Source: Streptomyces californicus (GTDB lineage: Bacteria; Actinomycetota; Actinomycetes; Streptomycetales; Streptomycetaceae). From it: 12,764 bases of DNA. Made by a program: the position numbers and the translations under genes. How positions within the stretch are numbered: position 1 is the stretch's first letter; every line of letters starts with the position of its first letter. This document shows, one piece after another, positions 7,939 through 12,764 of the stretch. Location: positions 1 through 12,764 of the forward strand of contig NZ_JNZZ01000054.1 in the NCBI RefSeq assembly GCF_000717645.1, given 5' to 3'. The notes under the pieces were generated by a model. The model was not told where the DNA came from. It searched no databases and saw only the letters and a list, made by a program, of their open reading frames with translations.

Positions 7939-8628
7939 ATGACCGACGCGACGGCCCGCCGAAACGCTTCCCGGAGACGGCTTCGGCGGGCCGTCCGCCC
8001 CGTGGTCCCCCTCGGACTCGGAGTGATACTCGCCACGGTCTTCCTCGTCACGACGGCCGACAGCCGACAGCAGCGCTCGGGAGCCGGGGCACTCAGCGTG
8101 CGGACCGGCGGCGGCCTGGTGGTGATGGGCGACCCCGAGCAGAAGCCCTGGACGGGGTCCTTCGGGTCCTTCTTCCTGTGCACGGAAACGGGAGAAGCGG
8201 TCACCATCCGCCGGATTCGACAGGACACCCCCGTTCCCCCGCTCGGTATCTCCGTACAACTGCGAGAGGTCACGACCGACGCCCCCGGCATCATTTCGGC
8301 ACGCGGCGAGCCTCCCGAATTCTTCGATCCGAAGGATTCCTCCCGTCACCGGATGGAGGGTTCTTACAGCGCGTTCCGTCCCGGCCTACGCGTCACGCGG
8401 CACTGCGGCCGGCCCGGGGCGGCGGAGAACGGTTTCACTGAATTGCTGTTCGTCGTCAAGGTCGACGGCGGCGGAGGTGTCATCGACCGGGCGTGGATCG
8501 ACTACACCGTCGACGGAGAACCGACCCGGTCGTACACGACCGCGATCAACTGGGTCATGGTGCTGTGCGGAACAGAAACGCGCGGCATCCACGACGAAGA
8601 TTCCTGCACGGGTCGGACGGATGGATGA
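7939..8628 (+). CDS. Membrane-anchored or exported protein of unknown function
   Basis: 229 residues; I do not recognise the family. AGGAG at 7928-7932 lies 6 bases before the ATG, and the gap from the previous stop is only 16 bp, so the two genes are very probably co-transcribed and their products may work together outside the cell. An Arg-rich cytoplasmic N-terminus (RRNASRRRLRR) precedes one hydrophobic segment at about 22-39 (PVVPLGLGVILATVFLVTT), which is either an anchor or an uncleaved signal. The rest is hydrophilic, probably beta-rich, and has four cysteines (81, 156, 210, 223) able to form two disulfides after export. No lipobox and no catalytic motif is visible. Confidence 0.8.
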   Translation: MTDATARRNASRRRLRRAVRPVVPLGLGVILATVFLVTTADSRQQRSGAGALSVRTGGGLVVMGDPEQKPWTGSFGSFFLCTETGEAVTIRRIRQDTPVPPLGISVQLREVTTDAPGIISARGEPPEFFDPKDSSRHRMEGSYSAFRPGLRVTRHCGRPGAAENGFTELLFVVKVDGGGGVIDRAWIDYTVDGEPTRSYTTAINWVMVLCGTETRGIHDEDSCTGRTDG

Positions 8629-8688
8629 CATGGATCGTCTCTTCGTCCGAGGCAGGCACGGTGCCCGTCAACGTGGGCAGGGGCCGCC

Positions 8689-9201
8689 ATGACCTGTGTG
8701 ATCGAGCCGCCCCGCCCCGAGGACGCCGCGTCCCTCGGCCCCTTGCAGTCGAGAATCTGGTTGCAGACCTATCCCGACGAGGCCGCCGGGATCGATGAGG
8801 CGTGGATCCGCGAGCAGCGCGGAACGGCCGCCACGGAGGAGGGCGTCGCCGGGTGGCGGGCGTTCATCGAGGCGGCGGAGCGGCGACCGGACCTGTCGTT
8901 CTGCCGCGTCGTCCGCTCAGGCGTCGGCTCGGAGATCGTGGGCTTCCTGTGCGGCCGCCGGGGCGAGGCGGTCTCCCTCGGGCCGATGTACCTGCAGGAG
9001 GAGGTGCGGGGCCACGGCGTCGGCGGCCGGCTGATGGACGAGTTCCTCGCCTGGGCGGGTGGCGCCCCGGTGCGGCTGTGGGTCACCGAGTACAACGCGG
9101 GCGCGGTCCGCTTCTACGAGCGTCACGGGTTCCGGGCCACGGGCGAGCGGGAGTTGTGGCGCGGGAGGCTGCCGAACGTCCGCATGGTGCGCGACGCCTG
9201 A
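8689..9201 (+). CDS. GNAT family N-acetyltransferase
   Basis: Transfers an acetyl group from acetyl-CoA to an unidentified amine. The 170-residue protein is one complete GNAT domain. The acetyl-CoA pyrophosphate loop is RGHGVG at 107-112, preceded by the beta-4 strand LGPMYLQEEV, and the C-terminal motif B is LWVTEYNAGAVRFYERHGF at 130-148. The early IWLQTYPDEA segment recalls the small-molecule or polyamine-type acetyltransferases, but the substrate cannot be read from sequence. AGGGG lies 5 bases before the ATG. It sits 60 bp past the preceding gene on the same strand and may be read through from it. A strong hairpin begins one base after its stop. Confidence 0.9.
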   Translation: MTCVIEPPRPEDAASLGPLQSRIWLQTYPDEAAGIDEAWIREQRGTAATEEGVAGWRAFIEAAERRPDLSFCRVVRSGVGSEIVGFLCGRRGEAVSLGPMYLQEEVRGHGVGGRLMDEFLAWAGGAPVRLWVTEYNAGAVRFYERHGFRATGERELWRGRLPNVRMVRDA

Positions 9202-9247
9202 CGCGTACCGGGCCGTCGGGCGGGCGGCCGGGGCGGCCCGGTACGCG
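9202..9247. terminator. Strong, probably bidirectional terminator
   Basis: A perfect 14-bp inverted repeat, CGCGTACCGGGCCG and its reverse complement, encloses an 18-base G-rich loop and starts immediately after the acetyltransferase stop codon. It lies between convergent genes and has no U-tract, so it can act on both strands. Confidence 0.75.
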
Positions 9248-9333
9248 GCCGGACGGCCGGGGCGGCGGCCATGCGGCCGGGTCGGCGGCCGGGGCGGCCC
9301 GCGTAGGTCCGCTTGGGTCCGTGTGGGTCCGCG
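9223..9333. repeat. GC-rich repeats between convergent genes
   Basis: GGCGGCCGGGGCGGCCCG occurs twice, at 9223-9240 and 9284-9301, overlapping the terminator. Next, a 10-bp unit, TGGGTCCGYG with variants, is repeated three times at 9304-9333 up to the stop of the CGNR gene. These look like slippage products in non-coding DNA. Confidence 0.65.
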
Positions 9334-9334
9334 A

Positions 9335-9907
9335 TCAGTCCGCCGCGCCGGCCGGCCCGCGTCGGGCCGCGTTGAAGCGGGCCTTCTTCTGGCGGTTGCC
9401 GCAGGTGTTCATGTCGCACCACTTGCGCGTACGGCTCTGACTGGCGTCGAAGAAGGCGGCCCGGCAGGTCGGTGAGGCGCACAGGGCGAGCTTGCCGTCC
9501 CGTTCGCCCGAGATGACGTCCACCGCGTCGGCGGCGATCACGCTGAGGGCGTCCTCGACGGAGGAGGCGCCGAGCCGCCACCGCCGCTGCCCGTCCGGCG
9601 TCAGGACCGCCGCCGCCCGCCCGCCGGCGCTGCGGTCTCCGATGATCCGGACGGCGTCGGCCGGAAGCGGCTCCCGGAGCGCGGCGGCCGTCGCGGCGGC
9701 GTGCACGGACTCCCGCAACTCCCTTGCCAGGTCGAGCTGTTCGAGAGAGCAGGAGTCCACGGCGAGGCCGTACACCGCCAGCCAGTCGATGAGGCGGTGA
9801 GGAACCGGGATGCGCTCCACGGGTTCGCCGAAGCGCTCCGACAGGGTCCCCGTGAAGCTCGTCGCCAGCACGGCGCCGAGACGGAATTCAGGAAAGCCGG
9901 CACGCAT
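9335..9907 (-). CDS. CGNR zinc-finger protein, probable transcriptional regulator
   Basis: 190 residues with the two-part build of the CGNR family: an N-terminal ABATE-type domain (TLSERFGEPVERIPVPHRL, residues 21-39) and a C-terminal zinc-binding, presumed DNA-binding, module. Cysteines 143, 148, 164 and 169 follow a C-x4-C-x15-C-x4-C pattern ending in the name-giving CGNR at 169-172, then a basic tail (QKKARF). Members are widespread in actinobacteria and usually annotated as regulators; target and ligand are not known here. AGGTGG (9912-9917, minus) lies 4 bases before the ATG. The gene is divergent from an epoxide hydrolase across 168 bp, and one copy of a repeated inverted element overlaps its ribosome site, so autoregulation together with control of the hydrolase is a natural inference. 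Confidence 0.9.
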   Translation of the reverse strand: MRAGFPEFRLGAVLATSFTGTLSERFGEPVERIPVPHRLIDWLAVYGLAVDSCSLEQLDLARELRESVHAAATAAALREPLPADAVRIIGDRSAGGRAAAVLTPDGQRRWRLGASSVEDALSVIAADAVDVISGERDGKLALCASPTCRAAFFDASQSRTRKWCDMNTCGNRQKKARFNAARRGPAGAAD

Positions 9908-9908
9908 G

Positions 9909-9927
9909 GAACCACCTTAGCCGGTTG
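9909..9927. promoter_or_regulatory. Operator-like element, copy 1
   Basis: GAACCACCTTAGCCGGTTG contains the inverted halves AACC and GGTT. It overlaps the ribosome site of the CGNR gene and the -35 of the opposing promoter. It matches copy 2 at 16 of 19 bases, and the two start exactly 42 bp apart. Confidence 0.6.
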
Positions 9928-9954
9928 CGGGTCGACTCCAGGAGCTGTTAGAAC
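9925..9954 (+). promoter_or_regulatory. Candidate promoter of the epoxide hydrolase gene
   Basis: TTGCGG (9925-9930) and TAGAAC (9949-9954) are 18 bases apart and resemble housekeeping -35 and -10 boxes. Transcription would start near 9961, giving a leader of about 115 bases. Both hexamers are overlapped by the repeated operator-like elements. Confidence 0.45.
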
Positions 9955-9969
9955 CGTCTTAGCCGGTTC
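9951..9969. promoter_or_regulatory. Operator-like element, copy 2
   Basis: GAACCGTCTTAGCCGGTTC has perfect 6-bp arms (GAACCG and CGGTTC) around 7 bases. It overlaps the putative -10 and start point of the epoxide hydrolase promoter. The 42-bp step is about four helical turns, so regulators bound at the two copies would lie on the same DNA face. Confidence 0.65.
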
Positions 9970-10075
9970 ACAAGGTCGGCGGTGCCCCGGGCGGGCCGGC
10001 GACGGTTCGGGATGCACCGTCGCCGGGCCGACGGAACGGGTGCGGCGCCGGTCCCCACGATGGCCAGGAGGCCCG

Positions 10076-11275
10076 ATGCCCCGCCCGACCAGCGACTCCC
10101 CCGCACACCCCGCCCCTCCAGTGCACCCCTACGCGTTCCACGCGTCCGACGCCGAACTCGACGATCTGCGGGCCCGACTGGCGGCGGCACGGCTGCCGGA
10201 GGCCGAGACGGTCCGGGGCGCACCGCCCGGCCCCCGCCGCTGGGACCAGGGCGTTCCGCTCGCCGACCTCACCGAACTCGTGGAGTACTGGCGGACCAGG
10301 TACGACTGGCGGGCGTGCGAGGACCGTCTGCACCGCGCGGGCCAGTTCCGTACGGTCATCGACGGCCTCGGCATCCACTTCCTGCACCGCCGATCCGCGC
10401 GCGCCGACGCCACCCCGCTGGTCCTGACCCACGGATGGCCGGGCAGCGTCATCGAGTTCCTGCACGTCATGGACGAGTTGGCGGACCCGGAGGATCCCCG
10501 GGCGCCCGCCTTCCATGTCGTGGCCCCGTCGCTGCCGGGCTTCGGTTTCAGCGACAAGCCGGCCGCGACGGGGTGGGGCACCGAGAGGATCGCCGCCGCG
10601 TGGGTGGAGCTGATGGGGCGGCTCGGCTACAGCACGTTCCTGGCCCACGGCGGCGACTGGGGCGGCAACATCACCACGGTTCTCGGCGGCCGGTTCCCCG
10701 GCCATGTCCTCGGGGTCCACTCCCTGTTCGCGGAGGCCCCGCCCGGTATGACCACGGACGGCCTGACCGGGACCGAGCGCGCGTGGACCGAGGAGACCCG
10801 CCACTTCTGGCGCCACCGCGCGGCGTACGCGAAGCAGCAGGCGACCCGGCCGCAGACCATCGGTTACGCGCTCACCGACTCACCGGTCGCGCTGCTCGCC
10901 TGGATCCTCGACAAGTTCGCGGAGTGGTCGGATACCGAGGACAGCCCCTTCGAGACAATCTCCCGCGACCGCGTCCTCGACAACGTCACCCTGTACTGGC
11001 TGACGCGGTCGGGCGCGTCGGCGGCCCGCATCTACCACGAGAGCCACAACTCGCTCGATCCCGCGCTCCGGGTGGACGTGCCGTCCGCGATCACCATGTA
11101 CCCCCGCGACATCGAGAAGACCCCGCGCCCGTGGGCCCGGGAGCGGCACCGCGACATCGTCCGCTGGCGCTCGCCCGAGGCCGGGGGCCACTTCCCGTCG
11201 CTGGAGGTGCCGGAGTTCTTCGTCACCGACCTGCGCGAGGGCCTGGCGGCGGTACTGGACGCCGCTCGCGGGTGA
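10076..11275 (+). CDS. Epoxide hydrolase (alpha/beta hydrolase with EHN domain)
   Basis: Opens epoxides with water to give vicinal diols through a covalent ester on aspartate; probable cytoplasmic detoxification or catabolism, natural substrate unknown. The 399-residue protein has the microsomal/juvenile-hormone type layout. The N-terminal EHN domain (about 16-130) includes FHASDAELDDLRARL and the W..RYDWR segment. The core has the oxyanion motif HGWPGS at 119-124, nucleophile Asp194 in HGGDWGGN, a TRPQTIGYAL-DSPVALLAWI cap region, a ring-opening Tyr candidate (Tyr320 in RIYHES), and His372 in GGHFPSLEVP. The acid is probably Asp345 or Glu347 in YPRDIEK. ATG at 10076 is preceded by AGGAGG with 4 bases between; starts further upstream in frame run into low-quality leader sequence. 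Divergent from the CGNR gene, its likely regulator. Confidence 0.93.
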   Translation: MPRPTSDSPAHPAPPVHPYAFHASDAELDDLRARLAAARLPEAETVRGAPPGPRRWDQGVPLADLTELVEYWRTRYDWRACEDRLHRAGQFRTVIDGLGIHFLHRRSARADATPLVLTHGWPGSVIEFLHVMDELADPEDPRAPAFHVVAPSLPGFGFSDKPAATGWGTERIAAAWVELMGRLGYSTFLAHGGDWGGNITTVLGGRFPGHVLGVHSLFAEAPPGMTTDGLTGTERAWTEETRHFWRHRAAYAKQQATRPQTIGYALTDSPVALLAWILDKFAEWSDTEDSPFETISRDRVLDNVTLYWLTRSGASAARIYHESHNSLDPALRVDVPSAITMYPRDIEKTPRPWARERHRDIVRWRSPEAGGHFPSLEVPEFFVTDLREGLAAVLDAARG

Positions 11276-11355
11276 GCAACGGCCTTCGGAGTTGCCGGTA
11301 CGGGGCGGCCGACACCTCCGGGGGCCACTGCGGAGCACCTCGACCGAGGGACTGA

Positions 11356-12253
11356 GAGCCCGTAACACGATCATGTGTGGGTCTTCTTGAGGCGTCTGAA
11401 GCAGATCAGGCTGCAGGCCAGGGAGACGAAGGCGTCGTGGAGTTCGGTGCGGCGTTTCCAGCGGACGGCGAGACGCTTGAAGTGGTGGAGCAGGGCGAAG
11501 GCTGCTCGACGACGTAGCGGAGCTTGCCCATTCCTTTGATGTTCGGGCAGCCCTTGCGCGAGATGACAGGCAGGATCCGGCGCTCGCGTAGTGCGTTCCG
11601 GTTCGGGTTGGAGTCGTAGCCCTTGTCGCCGAGCAGGGCGTCCGGTCGGCGGCGAGGCCGGCCGGGGCGGCCCGCGACAGGCGGGATGCCGTCGACCAGG
11701 GCGAGGGTCTGGGTGACATCGTTGACGTTTGCCGCGGTCGTGATGACTTTGAGCGGGGTACCGCGACCGTCGCAGATCAAGTGGTGCTTGCTGCCGGTCT
11801 TGCGCCGGTCGACCGGCGACGGGCCGGTGTCGGCACCCCCTTTTTCGCCCGGACGTGGGAGCCGTCCAGGCAGGCCCGCGACCAGTCGAGCTTGCCGGCC
11901 GCGTTCAGCTCGGCGAGCAGGAGTTGGTGCAGCTGGTCGAAGACTCCTGCCTTCTGCCACCGGTCCAGTCGGCGCCAGCACGTCTGCCCCGAGCCGAAGC
12001 CCAGCTCCAGGGGCAGGAGTTGCCAGGCTATGTCGTTGTGGAGGACGAACAGGATGCCCTGCAGACAGAGCCGGGCCGGCACCGGCCGCGGCCCAGGCGA
12101 CCGTTCCGGCCAGGGCGGCAGGAGCGGCTCGATCAGCGCTCACAAGTCGTCGTCCACGATCCACGGCCGAGTACTCACACCATCACGAACGGCCGAATCC
12201 TCACACCGGTCACGGCCAACCAGCACACTTCAACAAGATCGTGTTACGAGCTC
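11356..12253 (-). mobile_element. Degenerate IS5-family insertion sequence
   Basis: An 898-bp element bounded by 17-bp inverted repeats: GAGCCCGTAACACGATC at 11356-11372 and, reading inward from the other end at 12253-12237, GAGCTCGTAACACGATC (one mismatch). Almost the whole length is transposase gene. Size, repeat length and the two-frame transposase fit the IS5 family, IS427-like subgroup. No clear target duplication is visible: the left flank ends in CTGA and the right begins CTAG. That suggests an adjacent deletion or recombination after insertion. Confidence 0.85.
11371..12178 (-). pseudogene. IS5-family transposase, disrupted
   Basis: The corrected product would be about 269 residues of a DDE transposase. 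It starts at GTG 12178 (VSTRPWIVDDDL), where codon 13, a Trp in relatives, is TGA (12140-12142). The frame continues through PARLCLQGILFVL and GSGQTCWRRLDRW to LDGSHVRAKKG. At minus-strand A5-G5 (11836-11845) it must slip -1 to continue as GADTGPSPVDRRKTG; AAG-GGG re-pairs well at -1, so this is probably the programmed frameshift of this group. One base is missing near 11501, after YVVEQ; beyond it the proper frame resumes as FALLHHFKRLAVRWKRR and ends at TGA 11371-11373. Catalytic residues remain: Asp in CLDGSH, Asp in LLGDKGYDS, Glu in YVVEQ. The nonsense codon and the deletion make it inactive unless they are sequencing errors. Confidence 0.85.
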
Positions 12254-12454
12254 CTAGGAGCAGGCACTCCGGGAGTCAGCGGGGGGTATGAGGCGAGCGC
12301 GAGCGATGCCTCAGCGGGTTGGACCGGAGAGGCTGAGTGCTCCGCAGGCTTCTACCGGGCATCGGCTAGCACGCAGGGCGAGACGTCGGCTGGCGTGAGC
12401 ACGGACTACAGCGCCAAGCCGGGCTGTTCGGCAAAGATCAAAAAGACATGGTGA
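12254..12454 (+). pseudogene. 3' remnant of an unidentified gene cut by the insertion sequence
   Basis: From the end of the insertion sequence a frame stays open for 66 codons to a TGA at 12452-12454. It reads LGAGTPGVSGGYEASAS at first and later CSAGFYRASAS and YSAKPGCSAKIKKTW. Composition is rich in Ser, Ala, Gly and Thr with two Cys, like an exported beta-rich C-terminus, and codon bias is weaker than in neighbouring genes. There is no ribosome site or good start inside it, and in this frame the reading continues backwards into the IS. The stop is only 15 bases before the next gene's ATG, so it was likely the upstream partner in an operon. I do not recognise the family; the 5' part is not found left of the IS. 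Confidence 0.45.
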
Positions 12455-12469
12455 AGAAGGAGGGCATTA

Positions 12470-12595
12470 ATGATCAATTTCGCAGCTCCGGGCGGCGGCC
12501 CTGATGGGCCACCATGGCTTGGAATAGTTTTCGGGATCATCGTCGCCGTGCTGGCCGTGGTCTTCTTCGTCCATCTGGCGAAGCGCCGTAAATAG
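12470..12595 (+). CDS. Small single-span membrane protein (41 aa)
   Basis: An intact short gene: AAGGAGG at 12458-12464 lies 5 bases before ATG, and TAG ends it at 12593-12595. The product starts MINFAAPGGGPDGPPW, then has a hydrophobic span from about 17 to 36 (LGIVFGIIVAVLAVVFFVHL), and ends LAKRRK. By the positive-inside rule the C-terminus should be cytoplasmic. No family recognised. It follows the gene remnant by 15 bases and is closed by a very stable hairpin two bases after its stop. Possible roles are a small partner of the truncated upstream protein, or a toxin-like membrane peptide (the build resembles Fst/Ldr-type peptides); both are inference. Confidence 0.7.
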   Translation: MINFAAPGGGPDGPPWLGIVFGIIVAVLAVVFFVHLAKRRK

Positions 12596-12597
12596 CT

Positions 12598-12649
12598 GCA
12601 GTGTGGGAGGCTCGGGACCTGATTTTGGGTCCCGAGCCTCCCACACTGC
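12598..12649. terminator. Perfect 22-bp hairpin after the small membrane protein gene
   Basis: The arms at 12598-12619 and 12628-12649 are exact reverse complements across 22 bp, with an 8-base loop TGATTTTG. The left arm begins GCAGTGTGGG. It starts two bases past the stop, so it is almost certainly the transcription terminator; with convergent transposase sequence on the other side it can work in both directions. No long T-run follows. Confidence 0.85.
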
Positions 12650-12675
12650 GTGGCAACAGAATCGCCTTAGAGGTC

Positions 12676-12764
12676 CTAACAAAGGCGTTGGACGTGTCGG
12701 TGAGTGATGAGGCAGGTGGCGAGGCCGAGGAAGGCTTCGTGGATGTCGTCGCGTCGTTCCCATC
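12676..12764 (-). mobile_element. 3' end of a second IS5-family transposase (continues past the window)
   Basis: Minus-strand codons from 12762 to the TAG at 12676-12678 read WERRDDIHEAF, then LGLATCLITHRHVQRLC. This is the typical C-terminus of an IS5-family transposase, equivalent to WKRRTELHDAFVSLACSLI in the degenerate element at 11371-12178, but clearly a different element. Only 28 residues are visible, so intactness is unknown. The element's end probably lies between 12650 and 12675; TTAGAGGTCCTAA (12667-12679) is an imperfect palindrome there, but no inverted repeat partner is in the window. Confidence 0.75.

Noticed and set aside
8655..8665. GGCAC-G-GTGCC palindrome before the acetyltransferase
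   Set aside because: Only 5-bp arms, with no promoter hexamers nearby; such sites are expected by chance at this GC content.
11406..12164. Single 252-codon frame through the insertion sequence taken as the transposase
   Set aside because: Its first 105 or so and last 35 residues are out of the family frame; the true N-terminus and C-terminus are found in other frames, so a pseudogene call is better.
12288..12398. 36-codon Arg-rich open frame starting at 12288
   Set aside because: The G-run before it is not a proper ribosome site at good spacing, composition is GC-artefact-like, and it overlaps the more protein-like frame ending at 12454.
12598..12649. Hairpin considered as an integron attC site or mobile-element end
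   Set aside because: It lacks the attC core sites and bulged bases, has no integrase nearby, and sits directly after a stop codon as terminators do.

Overview
The window is chromosomal DNA from a Streptomyces-like actinomycete. GC is very high with strong third-position bias, GTG starts and AGGAGG-type ribosome sites are common, and the citrate synthase closely resembles what I recall of Streptomyces CitA. No RNA gene or CRISPR array was seen.

Layout. (1) Bases 1-748, plus strand: the 3' part of a copper-type P1B ATPase. (2) 749-1311: about 560 bp without a convincing gene, holding two short direct-repeat pairs and a hairpin that probably ends citA. (3) 1312-5050, minus strand: core chromosomal genes, citrate synthase (citA) and a RecD2-type helicase. 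Between them lies a compact citA promoter with a perfect 21-bp palindrome across its -35/spacer. (4) 5415-8628, plus strand: two genes 16 bp apart. The first encodes a large exported modular protein ending in a propeller-like DUF5005/DUF4185-type domain; the second encodes a small membrane-anchored or exported protein of no family I recognise. (5) 8689-9201: a GNAT acetyltransferase, ending directly on a strong hairpin shared with the convergent gene. (6) 9335-11275: a divergent pair, a CGNR zinc-finger regulator (minus) and an epoxide hydrolase (plus). Their 168-bp intergenic region carries two copies of a 19-bp inverted-repeat element exactly 42 bp apart, placed on the control signals.

(7) 11356-12764 is a mobile-element scar. 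It begins with an 898-bp IS5-family element with 17-bp terminal inverted repeats and a transposase killed by a nonsense codon and a one-base deletion (plus a likely programmed -1 frameshift). Next comes a 66-codon gene 3' remnant, then an intact 41-codon single-span membrane peptide gene missing from simple gene calls. That small gene is followed two bases after its stop by a perfect 22-bp hairpin. The window closes with the 3' end of a second IS5-family transposase.

The best candidates for undescribed biology are the exported two-gene unit at 5415-8628, the citA operator, the CGNR/epoxide hydrolase control region, and the small membrane peptide with its hairpin. Functional statements rest on motif recognition and memory of families; no search was run.
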